Origin: Nectonema munidae
Taxonomy: Eukaryota; Nematomorpha; Nectonematoida; Nectonematidae
Reading direction: 5' to 3'
Length of the DNA stretch: 64,000 nt
Assembly: GCA_030549495.1 (NCBI GenBank)
Contig: JAUIRK010000641.1
Location: 310,001 to 374,000 of the forward strand
Every line of letters starts with the position of its first letter. The first letter of the stretch is position 1. The position numbers and the translations under genes are program-made. The notes under the pieces were generated by a model. The model was not told where the DNA came from. It saw nothing but the letters and a program-made list of their open reading frames with translations, and did no database searches. Positions 1 through 10,706 of this stretch are shown here, one piece after another.

Positions 1-827
1 CTTCTCTGTGATTTTGTCCTAGCACCAGTAAACTATCCAAAGAGTTTAACTAATATTTCAAAGTAGATTGGAAATAGGAAGATTCCATACATATTATATT
101 CTAAGGATAGTTACCAAAATTGAGGACAAAAATTTGTGGATCATATCAAAATGAAAAATATTTCAAGTTCATTCAACTCAATATACAAAATATCCTGTGT
201 AAACTTTGAAATGCACTATACAAAATTTAATGAAGTAATTAAGAAGTAAATTAATGACAGCAGCATCATGAATTTACTGCAACGCACACTTTTTTCACAA
301 ATCTCAATTTGATCTTTACCTCAGATGATACCGATTGTTTTTTTCTGTTTTCATTTCTTTTTTTGCTTTCTATTTTCAAGAATAAACATACTCTCAAAAA
401 ATAGTTTAAGTATTTTCTTTTTAAATTTGTAATTTTCAAATTTATTTATATCAAACCTAAAGGTAATTCACATATCTCACTTTTATAACGTTTACTTTAC
501 GAGCAGAGATTTACGCATAACTGGTAGAAAAAGTTATTGTAAAGTTTGCGAAATATCCTGAAAGATATCTCCAGAAAATGTTTGGTTGTAGCAATACGAT
601 TTAAACAAGTAAACATTTCTTGAAACACGATGCAAACTTACGATTCTTCTTGAGTAAAAAATGTAAAAGCTAACAACATTAAAAAGTTTACAAAAAATGA
701 TTATGTAAAACATTGAGGCAAAGGGGTATTTTAAATTTTGTTGCCTTTGGCTTTCATTTTTCAACTACGATTTCTAACTTTCAAACCATATTAAACTTTA
801 AAAATTGAATCCCATTATCAACGAAAA
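1..827. other. AT-rich upstream sequence, no gene seen
   Basis: Low-complexity AT-rich DNA upstream of the kelch-like gene. No open frame here resembles a known protein. It presumably holds the promoter and 5' UTR of the downstream gene, but I see no recognisable core promoter element that I would commit to. Confidence 0.4.
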
Positions 828-835
828 ATGAGTGG
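828..835 (+). other. Possible 8-bp first coding microexon of the kelch-like gene
   Basis: The exon at 943-1032 has no in-frame ATG before its last codons and needs two bases from upstream to complete its first codon. The sequence ATGAGTGG followed by GTAAAA supplies a start, the right phase and a donor, and makes the total CDS a multiple of three. This is an inference. A longer first exon outside the window, or another upstream ATG, is equally possible. Confidence 0.3.
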
Positions 836-3800
836 GTAAAAATACAAGCATATTAAATTTTCTTCATTTTCAACTTTTAATGAAAGGATTTTGTCTTTCA
901 AGGATTAAAGATTTTGACAAGTATTTCATTTCTGTCTTTTAGATGCGGAAACGAAGAACGTGAATCAAGAAAATCACAATTTTCTTTTCCTTATTTCGAA
1001 GAAACCTTCCAAAAATTTAATGAAATGAGAAGGTAAGAAGATTTATATTAAAAATGCATATCATCAGACATTCAGTCAAATTTTATTATACTACTTAACC
1101 CATTTGACCCAGGAAAAACAGAAGAGTAATGTAATAAAATTTAAAGTTTAGGGTGTTCGTTAAAAATGACGCTGCCATCCAAGTAGCCATTGTAATTTAA
1201 ACTTTTTAAAGGTAAATGTTCCCTATCGAGAAGGCACAATTGCGCCGCATCTAACGAACTATGAGGAAAGGGGCTTGATGAGGGATCGAACCCAAGACCT
1301 TGAGTTATCGAAGCCCAGTAACTAACCAACCTTACTCACGCCCCCATGCTAAATTAGGATAACATACAAAAAGTAGAAAGCTCATGTTTTTAAAAATTAA
1401 TTGTCTGTTCATGTTTTTCAACTAATTTTTATATTATTTATTCAAAAACTTAGAGGGTTAAATTTATTATCATAAAAGTCAAAACATATGGGCAAAAAAG
1501 AAAGTTTAATTCCCTTGTTACCTGATAGTATTTGAAGTAAGCCTTAATTTTTCTAATATAGCTGATGTCTTTTTATAAAACTTAAAATGATTTTCTACCT
1601 CAGCCACGGAAAATATAAAAAGTGAGAATTTATAAAATAAAATGATACCAACAGATAAAATAATATTAACCTTTTTGGACTTGATTTTTCAAAAAATATC
1701 AATTTTGCGAAAAAGTTCCTTATCTTTACCAAGCGCTCTATGAGATGAAAATGGGATGAATAGAGTGCACTCATCTGCACAAGAATTAATTTGATGTAGG
1801 TCTTTGTTTAATTTGCACTTTGAAGTATTTCCATTTCTTTTGATAGAAATGAAATTTTGTACGATGTGGTGTTGAAAGCAAAAGGCGTTTCCTTCAAGTG
1901 TCACCGATTAATTTTGTCTTCTTCTTCACCCTACTTTTTGGCAATGTTCACAAATGGAATGCTAGAAGCGAACCAAAATGAGATTGAAATTCAAAAAATT
2001 TCCCATCCAACTTTGAATGCTATAATCGACTACATGTACACAAAACAAATTAAGCTACACCCCTCCAATGTCATTGTAAGGCAAAATGTTTATAACGGCA
2101 TGCTCTAATCGTAACTTCATTTCTTCTAGCTTATTTACGAGGCTTCGATTCTGTTTCAATTGCATGAATTAACTTCGCAAGCTCGAAAGTTTTTGAAAAG
2201 ACGCATCTTCACGCATAATTGCTTGGACGTACTTCAACTTGCTGAACTGTATCAAGATTCCATTTTAAAAAGTTCCGCTAAACTACACTTTCAGAAAAAC
2301 TTTAAGTTTGTTATTTATTTATCTGTCAATTTTTTTAAATCACAAACTCTTCTTAGCAAAAAGATCAGTCATAAGCACTTGCTAAGTTTAAGTCAAGCTT
2401 TTCTCTTAAATTTAAATCTTTTTCATGGACTTTTGTACAAAACACTTTTTCATTATGAAAATATCATCTTGGTAGTGCCAAGCGAAAAGAAGGAATAAAA
2501 AAATCTTCATCTGATTATTTTCATAATAGATGACGTTATTTAAACTATTTTTATGCCCATGGATGATGAAGAAAAAAAATGTATTAAATAATTTTTATTG
2601 TCAATAAAATTATTACCAATGGAAAAATATAAACATGTAGAAAAAATAAGAAACAGAAGTAAAAAAGTTATACTAAAGTTACAAAAGAATATAATAAATG
2701 TAAAAAGATAAATGATGTAAAAATTATCTTTTTAGAGAAGTATGCAAGCAAGGTGAATTTTATGAGCTCTCTTTTGAATGCTTGGAAGAAATTATTTCTG
2801 AAAACTTACTCACAGCTTCCGAGACTTGTATATTTGAATCGATAGAAAATTGGATCATGTATGATTTGGATAGAAGAATTGGCTTTTGCATCAAGTTAAT
2901 ACAAAAAGTTAGGTTTGGTTTAATTCCGACTTCTTACCTGATAGAAGAAATTTCTAGAAGCTTTTTGGTCGAAAAATCTAAAGAATTCAACGTAAGTACC
3001 TTTATTTGGGATTTATGTCATCAATTTTACTTTAGAAATAAATTCTTAGGCTCTTTATATTGACCTCCTTAGAAACAACATAAGCATCTTGCTTAAGAAG
3101 GAGCAGAAGGAAAAAAGCTCCATCCAGAACATCATAGAAGTTTGTAGTGTAGAAAGACTGAAAGAAAGCGTTGATGAGCCGTGCATCTACTTACTTGGGG
3201 GTGAGAGAAAAGACATTGTAGAATCTACGGAATCTTTTGATTGGAACAAACAAGAGTGGCACAGCAGAAGCTGCCTTTCTTTTTCTCGGAGTAGAGCTGG
3301 TTATGTCCTCAGCAACGACATGATTTTTTGCATTGGTGGCTTCGATGGCAAACACAGATTGAATGGAATGCTCACCAAAAACAAAAAGCACAGCACATCT
3401 TTAAGAAGTATGAATTCTGTGAGAGAGACGTTTGGCTGCGTTTCTTTGAGTGGGTTCATCTACGCAATAGGAGGTTTTAATGGAAGCAAGGGTAAGTTGA
3501 CGCTTTAAACACTTAAAAACACCCACACCATCTTACATTTTCCAGGCGTGAAGGAGGTTGAGAAGTACTCGATCCAGAATAACCAATGGACAAGTTACAC
3601 TCCATTATTCCAAAGTACGAGTTGCTTGACCGCCACAATCAATGAAGGTAAGAAACGTAGCTTGAATATAAGTAAGTGTGGATGGAGTCCCTTTCTTTTG
3701 CTTTCAGGAGTGATTTACGCAATCGGAGGCTACAGCGGAGAACATGAAGCATTTCTGAACGTATGCGTCCGAAATGATCCCAGGATGAAGCATTGGATGT

Positions 3801-6800
3801 CATTGTCTCAAATGAACGAAAGCCGCTCCGGCCTGACTGCTTGCTCCACAGGCAACTACATTTACGTCTTTGGAGGACACAATCCTAGAGTTCTTTCCTC
3901 CGTAGAAGTTTATGATGTTCGAAGAGATGCGTGGTTTTTCGTTAATGAAATGCCGCAGATTCGCAGAAATGCTTGTATGACTATGCCAAATATATCGAAA
4001 CTTTTGTTTGTTCTCATTTACCACGGTTGTGTTTCCCGAACCCAAATTATTTTATTTTCAAGATATTAGAGAAAAGATTAGTGATGTCAACAAAAAAAAG
4101 TCCACTTCATATCACTGTTTAAGCATAGTTGAGAAAACAATTTTTTTGAAAGTAAAAAATAGCACAAAAATATAATGGATTCGATCATAAATAATTATTC
4201 CTAGAAAGACGATCTTTTTGTCTCCGTTTCTTGCAATCGAACTGTGCAATTTAATTTTAGACAAATTCGATAATGAGATGGGGACAATAATTTTTTGCAT
4301 TTATTTGACAAGAATACAGTCAAGCATAAATTTAAAGACCACAGTAAAACGACTTTCGTAGTAAAATTTATTATAATTCAAATAACTCTTGTAAAACCTC
4401 TGTTACAATTTTTAAAGGCTGATAAGTTTAAATTCAAATCTTCTGTGTATATTCGAAAAATGATGGTTGAAGAAAATCCTTACTTTCAGAAGGATTTCAT
4501 TCTCTAATACTTTTCCAAACTTTTTTTATTCAAAAACTCTCAAGTTTTTGAAAACAAAATCAATGCCGAATTACTGATTGCAAAAATAGTGATCATCAGC
4601 TGTATTTTTTATGAATTTAACCCATTTACGACCAATGTTCCTATTTTGGAACATAAGTAATTTCATCTTCGTCTGCTTTTTTCAATGACTTTGAATATAA
4701 ATCGTCTGCGTTTTTTTTAGATATCGTCTGCTTTGCTTGGTCTTAAATGGGTTAAATACAGTCAAACCTGTTTAAGGCAGTCACCCTTGGGACCAGTCAA
4801 AAGGGGCTGTTTTACGCAGGTGGCGGTTTTATCAAGGTTCACCTTCAGTATCTGAAAAATTTATCATAGAAAATTAACACAATTTCGAAAAAATTTATTT
4901 ATCAATAAAAACATTTATTAGAATATAAGAGGAAAAACGCATAAAAACATTTAATTCATTATGTATAAAAAAAAGTTCGTGATGGTTGTTTGCTTTGTAT
5001 ATTTTTTCATTCTTATGTTAATGGTAATATCTTGTATGTCGAAACAATGTTTTAGCATGTCACTGTTTCCTGTTTGCAAAGCAAATTGCTTACATATTTC
5101 TATGCAGTCTTGGACGTCAGTTAAAGAAGGTGGCTTGAACGATTCTTCAACTGGCTCTTTACCATCGTCATCATCATCACCATCTGAGTTCTTTTCGTTA
5201 TCATGAAGAATATCTGAAGCGGGGCGATCCCAGTCAATAGCATAATTTGAGGTAGGAAGGTCATTATTAATGTGGTGAAGATTGTTGAATTGTATTCCAA
5301 ATAATTCTTTGGAAAGACATAAAACTGATGAAGAAACATCATTGGTTTCTTCGAAAACATCAACGTCAATCTCCATCCTTTCCATATCTGATGTGTTTAC
5401 ATTCGTGAAAACCTCTGCAGTAAATCCAGCTCGAGCAAAACACTTATGAATAATGGAAGATGTCACTTCATTCCAAGCTTTATGGACCCAGTTGATGGCA
5501 TCCAAAAGAGACATTTTTCGGAGAATTTCCAGACCAGTGATGGACTCATCTTTCGCAATGTTGTCACAAACAAACTGTGGCTGTCTGTCTCTGTATTTTG
5601 CTTCATGGCCTGTATGATGCCTTGATCCATGGGCTGAATAACTGATGTTGTGTTTGGTGGCAGAAAAACTAATTTAACGCTAGTAAGTGTCACATGAGGG
5701 TGCGCAGGAGAATTGTCCAACAATAACAAGATTTCTCGCTTTTGATTTTTCATTTGACAATCAAACCTTTTTACCCAATTATCAAAGATTTCACCTTTCA
5801 TCCACGACTTTTTGTTTGACTTATATTTAACAGGAAGTGAATGTTTATCAATGTTTTTAAAACAACGAGGATTTTCCGATCATGGGTAAAGGAAATTTCT
5901 CTCCAGTCATTGAAGCAGATAAAGCAACGGTAATGCGGTCTTTAGACTGTTTACCGCCATGTGTGTTATGCCCTTTAACATGAAATGTTTTGTTTCTGTA
6001 GAACAAGCCGGTTTCATCCATGTTAAAAATGTTTTTTGGCTCATACCCAGCACAAATGGTAGAAAGCTTTTGTTTCCAATTACAAACAACACTTTTGTCT
6101 ACATCACCACTTTCCCCAGACACAGATCGAAACACAATATTATGACGCTTTACAAACTGACTTGTACTCGTCTAGTTGAAGAGTCTTGAAACCACTTTCA
6201 ACTTAGTTCATTAACTTTTTCATTTCCTGTTTTTCGCATTTTACGTTTACGACCGTTTGGAGCATTGTTTTGAAAATCGTGCAACATTTCGGCTTTTCGC
6301 TTTAATATTTTGAACTTGATCTTTGTGACGCTGAATGCGCCAGCCCCTTTACGTGAACTTTCAATTTTTTCGTACATTTCAATCACCTTAACTTTATCTA
6401 CAAGGGACATAGTTTTTTTTATTTCCTTTAGAGATTTTGATAGAAAACAATTATTATGTGTTAGCTCTAAATAAAGCAAAAGGAAACGGGGAAAAAAAAA
6501 GAGTTTAAGGTTTGCACAAAACAGCAAATAGTAATGTGCCCTAATTCTGCGTTTAGTCCTAATTTGAATACGGAGATGAGGGGTTGTTTTTTTTTTTTGG
6601 GGTGTTTTTTTTTGGTGGGTGTTTTTATTAATTTGTTGTGGTGGTTGGGGTTTGGTTTTTGTGTGGGGTGTGGGGGGTGGGGGTGTGGGTTTTTTTGGGT
6701 GTGGTGGGTTTGGGGGGGGGTTTTTTGGGGGGGGGGGGGGGGGGGGGGGGGAACTATGTGATGAAGAAACTTTCATTCTAAGTAAAACAGTTGCCACGTA

Positions 6801-8144
6801 AATACGTATACATCATTAATTACAATTATCAATGCTGCATGAATGACATAAGGCATACGCGTGTAAGTCGTATACATGAAATCTTATTTTATCTACCACT
6901 CTACATAACTTGATACACATCGAAGATTACCGTTCATTGTTCCCTTTGAGGACCAACATTTTGAAGAGGAGATTCGTCTGCTTTCTTTTTCAATGGAATT
7001 TTATATATTCAAAGCAGGCGATTTTCATTTCTTGAGTCACTGGTGACCCACTGGTCCTCAACGGGTTAAAAGTGATCAAGATGTACGCGGGCCAGTCATA
7101 TGATAAATTACATTTCAAGTTTAGTTGTAATTCACGTAACATCATTAGAAAGTTTCTTTTTGTCATCTCAATAGTCAACTGATGCAAGATTTCATTTTCT
7201 AGTAATGTAGATAATAAATAAGGAAGGCTAACAAAATAATATACTACTCTAGTATGGTGAGTGGCGTTCTTGTGCAAGTTTTTATTAAGATTCGGACTGC
7301 AATGTAGTGGCGCCTGGCGCCGTTACAGAGGTGGTGGTCTTTTACAGGGTATTTTTAATGTAAATTTGATCGGGACTGTAAGAAAGTGGCGCTCTTAAAG
7401 AAGTGGCGGTCTTATAGAGGTGGCGTTTGGAGCAGGTTTGACTGTATTTCTAATTTTATACAATCATCTGAATTTTTTTATATATTTAATGTAATTTTAG
7501 CGAAATTTTATTTAGTTGTGACCAAAAAATTCCGTAGTTCATATTGCTTCCTACTCAAATGCTTTATAAAATTAGAATCATATTACTGTCTATAAACATG
7601 AAAAAAATTTGTATCAAGCATCTATGGAGTGGGGTTGACTTGTTGTTTTATTAGTATTATTAAACTAATTTTTTTATTATTCGATGTGTTTTACCAAAAA
7701 TAAGAATTTGGTTTTACATTTAAAACTAGAAATTAAAATTTAGATGAATTTTAGAATATTTTTTATGTGAAACTAAAAAGTGAGTTGAAAGCACTCGTTT
7801 CTGTAAATGATCAGGGATTAGAAACTTTGTGTTAAAAGGATTCAAGAACGGGTAAACATGACAAGTATAATAAATTAGGGCCTTTAGAATCTTTTCTTTG
7901 TCCAAGAACTTTTCGTTAAAATTGCTGATGTATATTTTCGCTTAATTCGCAATAACTTTTATTTCAACTTCAAGGTTCAATACTCTATAACGATTTAATA
8001 TTCTTGATTGGAGGTGATGATGAAAAAGAATATTACTCCGCAGTCAATATTTTCGATCCACTACATAATGAATGGAACGAAAGTGGCCTACTACTGAAAG
8101 AAGCAAGATCGCATGCAGGCTGCCTAATTCTGAATCAATCCTAG
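828..8144 (+). CDS. Kelch-like protein (BTB-BACK-Kelch), nine proposed exons
   Basis: Proposed exons: 828-835, 943-1032, 1847-2075, 2130-2305, 2736-2991, 3050-3491, 3546-3647, 3708-3974, 7975-8144. All junctions are GT..AG, phases agree, and the sum is 1740 nt (579 aa plus stop), the usual KLHL length. The N-terminal exons read as a BTB fold (FEETFQKFNEMRR, then LYDVVLKAKGVSFKCHRLIL and SSSSPYFLAMF). BACK follows (RRIFTHNCLDVLQLAELY; ESIENWIMYDL). Then come six kelch blades, seen as LLGGERK, CIGGFDG, AIGGFNG, AIGGYSG, VFGGHN and LIGGDD. Proteins of this class are usually substrate adaptors for cullin-3 ubiquitin ligases, BTB and BACK binding the cullin and the propeller the substrate; that role is inferred from family. 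Most introns are 54-82 bp or a few hundred bp, but the last is 4.0 kb and carries transposons. Orthology to a particular KLHL cannot be decided by eye. Confidence 0.85.
1141..1346 (-). repeat. tRNA-derived SINE copy
   Basis: On the minus strand the head reads like a tRNA-derived pol III promoter: a B-box GGTTCGATCCC at about 1287-1297 and A-box-like sequence near 1325-1340. A non-tRNA body follows with AAGGCACAATTGCGCCGC (plus orientation about 1232-1249). A second copy with the same body and head is at about 55690-55856. The copy sits in an early intron of the kelch-like gene. No real tRNA cloverleaf is proposed. Confidence 0.6.
4621..4751. mobile_element. TTAA-flanked MITE (piggyBac-type target), copy 1
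   Basis: A 131-bp element has inverted ends CCCATTTACGACCAA and TTGGTCTTAAATGGG and is bounded by TTAA at 4617-4620 and 4752-4755. TTAA duplication is the hallmark of piggyBac-superfamily insertion. A near-identical copy in opposite orientation lies at 50073-50202 inside GPD2. The body carries repeated TCGTCTGC motifs. No coding capacity. It lies two bases from the TA target of the neighbouring Tigger element. Confidence 0.75.
4951..6410 (-). pseudogene. Tigger transposase (DDD type), frameshifted
   Basis: In transcription order: a start at 6410 with the CENP-B/pogo N-terminal helix-turn-helix (MSLVDKVKVIEMYEK, then RKAEMLHDFQNNAP); a segment with the first catalytic Asp (NIFNMDETGLFYR, about 6135-5857); a segment with the second Asp (LLLLDNSPAHPHVTL) and the third (VIQPMDQGIIQAMK, about 5801-5463); and a C-terminal part starting MSLLDAINWVHKAWNEV (5514). 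All three catalytic acidic residues are visible, but the reading frame changes at least three times, and part of the second DNA-binding (CENP-B-like) domain is missing near 6140-6200. The family cuts and pastes DNA at TA sites; this copy cannot make a full protein. Confidence 0.85.
6578..6751. repeat. G/T-only tract ending in 25 consecutive G
   Basis: From 6632 to 6751 the plus strand contains only G and T, ending in a 25-base G run (6727-6751). The slightly wider region from 6578 has only a few A. On the minus strand it reads as a proline/lysine/threonine-rich frame, which is a composition artefact rather than a gene. It could form G-quadruplexes, or be an assembly or sequencing artefact. 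Confidence 0.8.
6937..7072. repeat. Diverged relative of the TTAA MITE family
   Basis: The ends CCCTTTGAGGACCAA and GGTCCTCAACGGGTTAA are inverted to each other, and the body shares TTCGTCTGCTTT with the TTAA MITEs at 4621 and 50073. Only the right TTAA is clear. It sits inside the Tigger element, so it is a later insertion or an old passenger. Confidence 0.45.
7975..8144 (+). CDS. Terminal exon of the kelch-like gene (last blade and stop)
   Basis: An acceptor (CAAG before 7975) opens a frame reading SILYNDLIFLIGGDDEKEYY, then SAVNIFDPLHNEWNESG and ARSHAGCLILNQS before TAG at 8142-8144. This is a typical kelch repeat, with the double glycine and the conserved Y/W positions. The exon at 3708-3974 ends in phase 1 with T, which joins GT here to make a Cys codon. 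It completes the sixth blade that the upstream exons lack. The intervening 4000-bp intron contains a TTAA MITE and a full Tigger element. Confidence 0.78.
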
Positions 8145-8344
8145 CACTTGTTAATAAAAATCAGCTTTCCTGTTTTTATATGCATAAAAGCATACGTGTG
8201 CGGCTTAACTGATAACTTCTTCGTTCATCGCTTTCTCCAGTGACAGCAATGTTATCTTCGAACTTTATATTTTATTCTATTTTTTCAGAATTTATAATAG
8301 GTCAAAAAGTATATTGAAAATTCAGTAACATGGTTGTAAACCAG

Positions 8345-9515
8345 TTTTCAGGGGGGGGGGCTATGTATGATGATTGCATTATAGGATGTAATGATCATTC
8401 GAATACATGATAATGTAAGGTAAGAGAATAAAAGAGGGAATGCAGACTTTCAAGTCAAACATCATGCCAAGCTGCTCTGAAATTCCTATCAAAAAATATT
8501 TTACAAATGATGTGAGAACTATATAATAATAATCCATTGTTTCAATATGATCAGAATAAGTAAGCAATGTCTATCATAGTGTCTCCTTGTAGTATTTTTG
8601 AGCAAACACATGTTGATGATCCACTAGATTTTCTCATCTTCTTCTGTTACAGTGATTCTATTTCTCTTTCTGTCTCCTTCTGTTTTTCTGCTTTTTTTGG
8701 TAAAACTCAATCACTCAAGCTCTCTTCTCTCATTCAAGCTCTCTATCTTTCACTCAAGCTCTCTTCTCTAGTTTATGCTCTCCTATCTCCTTCAGCTCTC
8801 TTCTCTCTAATTTGTATTTAGAGTTAAATTAAAAATAATTCTATTTTATCTCATTAGAAACTAGTTTTTAGCGGAATATAAGTTCAATATTTTCAGAACC
8901 TTTTTTCATGATACCAAAGTTCAGCTATTCAAATTAATCACAGAGATTTTTGGTAAAAATTTAGTTCCATCAATACACCAAACATTTTGCAAAAATGAAA
9001 ATTTGTTTGTTTTTAAATGAGAGAAAAATAGTTTTCAATAGTTACAATTTTATATCAATGAATATTGTCAGACTCGCGTTAAATTTTTTTCAACAAAGGT
9101 CACTTTTAATCTTTATCAGTACGTTTGTTATATTTTGTAACATTTGAAAACTTTAATTTTTTCAAGTCAAGAAAATTTTTTTCAATAGCTATTTGGGAAC
9201 GAATATTTTGACTAGCTATTCAGTTTAAAGGCAAAAATACTCTTTTTGATTAATATTTGAGCAGATATATTTTTTATAATGTTCGATTGTTAAAGATAAC
9301 ACTGTACATAATTAAATCATTTTTTTTAAGAAAATTTGTTGATTATTATAATAAAAATATAATATCGAAGCAAAATCTTTGAGTTGTTAAAAATGTCTTG
9401 ATCTATTTATGATAGCTGCCAGAATTTTATTTGTAGACAGAAATAGACAAAAAAACGCAAAGATTTTCTTGTTCTCATATACTATGATTTTTATTATTTA
9501 TGTTAGTTAGACAAT
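8345..9515 (+). mobile_element. Internally deleted hAT-family copy (same family as 54210-57515)
   Basis: Long stretches match 54250-55102 with scattered differences. These include GTATTTTTGAGCAAACACAT, the pyrimidine-rich run of CTCAAGCTCTCTTCTCT units (8715-8815), AATGAATATTGT followed by AGACTCGCG, and AGAATTTTATTTGTAGACA. Neither end of the 3.3-kb relative is preserved, so this is a partial copy. It begins near a poly-G run at 8350-8360. It has no protein-coding capacity; the open frame over the CT-rich repeat is not a gene. Confidence 0.6.
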
Positions 9516-9519
9516 TTTT

Positions 9520-10116
9520 CCGTTTACTTAGTATACTTTTATTTTTGTAAATTGTGTTAAATCAAAGTTGTGGTGGTATTTATAATCTGTGTATATATTA
9601 AATTATTTTTACTTTGAAATTATATATTTGTTAGTGTTCGAAAAACAAAAATGGGAGCGAAAGAAATAATGCGTTATAATCGTTATTCACCATAATCAAA
9701 TTGTTTGTCACTTTAACCCTATAAGTGATAGCGGATTCTTATTATTTGAAATTGGCTGAATATAAGTCACTCAAATTCCATGACTTTCCTAATTTCGTTG
9801 GCGGCATTTTTTAATATTTATGACCCTATTATGTCAAAAACTGTCAATCAAAAACAATGCCAGTCATTTTTAAACGATTAAAAATTTCTACTTTACAACC
9901 TCTTATTTTTCTGTCTCCACATTTAAAATTCATATTTTTAGCATATTGAATTCAATCGTGACATTTATTTTTGCCGAATATCAATCAAACTTGTCAAAAA
10001 AGATGTAAACATTGCGATCTTTCAAAAAATCAATTATTTTAGTGTAAATATAAAAGTTTTACATAAATTCATACCCATTCTAAAGTATGCTGAATTATAA
10101 CTAATAGGAGATTGAA
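9520..10116. other. AT-rich spacer, nothing recognised
   Basis: No open frame or repeat end that I can support. A lone TTAACCC at about 9714 is too short to call a MITE end. Confidence 0.4.
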
Positions 10117-10311
10117 ATGGGACAGTCCTATGCTGATGTTGCAAAAATGGTTGTGGAAGTTATGATTGGATTTGCCACTACATATGAGTGTGAGCAAGCG
10201 TTTTCCATGCTACTTGCCATTGAAACCAAATCCCAAAGCAGATTGGAAGTGAGTAATCATATGAGAGTTGCATTGGTCAAAACAGCTAAACTTACACAAA
10301 TTGGTTTAGAC
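10117..10311 (+). pseudogene. Old hAT transposase C-terminal fragment, interrupted by a younger hAT
   Basis: The frame starts at ATG 10117 and reads FATTYECEQAFSMLLAIETK and SRLEVSNHMRVALVKTAK, the C-terminal dimerisation region of ZBED5-like hAT transposases (S/T-TYxCExxFS...KxxxRxxL). The frame is cut at 10311 by the element at 10312-13136 and resumes after the target duplication at 13145 for about 14 codons before a stop. The old element may end near 13324, where GAGCCACTG resembles a hAT terminus. Confidence 0.6.
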
Positions 10312-10706
10312 CAGTGGTTCCCAAACTTTTCTGCTTGACGCCCCCTTTTGACTTCCATAAAATCCTCACGCCCCCCCCCCCCCCCCCATATCCAACAAGC
10401 ATATATAAAAGATATGCATGAAATAATTTTTATATCTTTAGCAAGTTTTGGAAAGGGAGATATATCCCTGCCTGGTGCTCATGGATGAAAACAAATAAAT
10501 TCATTTGTAATACAAACATAAGACATTTATTATGCAGCAATAATTAGTACGTGTTCATGCACATACATGGCCAAATTGCCATATATAAATTTATATAAAA
10601 AAAATATTAAAAGGAACTTGCAACACTATCACTGAAAAAAAATTGAAAGTTTCTTTTAGCAAATACTAAATCCTTGAAAAAGAAATAAAAGCTGGAATAA
10701 TTTCAA

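Larger units (their letters stand above)
4759..7444 (-). mobile_element. Tigger/pogo-family DNA transposon, full length, transposase broken
   Basis: The ends are CAGTCAAACCTG at 4759 and CAGGTTTGACTG ending at 7444, with a TA target duplication at 4757-4758 and 7445-7446: the signature of Tc1/mariner pogo-type elements. Total 2686 bp, in the last intron of the kelch-like gene and antisense to it. Subterminal sequence contains repeated GGTGGCGGT-like motifs at both ends. A G/T-only tract (6632-6751) and a TTAA-type MITE relative (about 6937-7072) lie between the transposase start and the right end. Confidence 0.88.

Noticed and set aside
1271-1346. Possible tRNA gene on the minus strand
   Set aside because: The B-box is good, but no complete cloverleaf or acceptor stem can be formed, and a second copy shares non-tRNA body sequence, so a SINE fits better.
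3975-4069. Kelch gene ending at the stop at 4067-4069
   Set aside because: The reading after 3974 (MTMPNISKLLFVLIYHG...) has no kelch character, whereas a phase-compatible exon at 7975 supplies the missing blade.
6534-6801. Glycine/proline-rich open frames on both strands
   Set aside because: They are translations of the G/T-only tract and have no domain.
8567-8821. 84-aa open frame rich in Ser and Leu
   Set aside because: It is the translation of a CTCAAGCTCTCTTCTCT-type repeat within a hAT copy; the homologous copy at 54.5 kb does not keep the frame.
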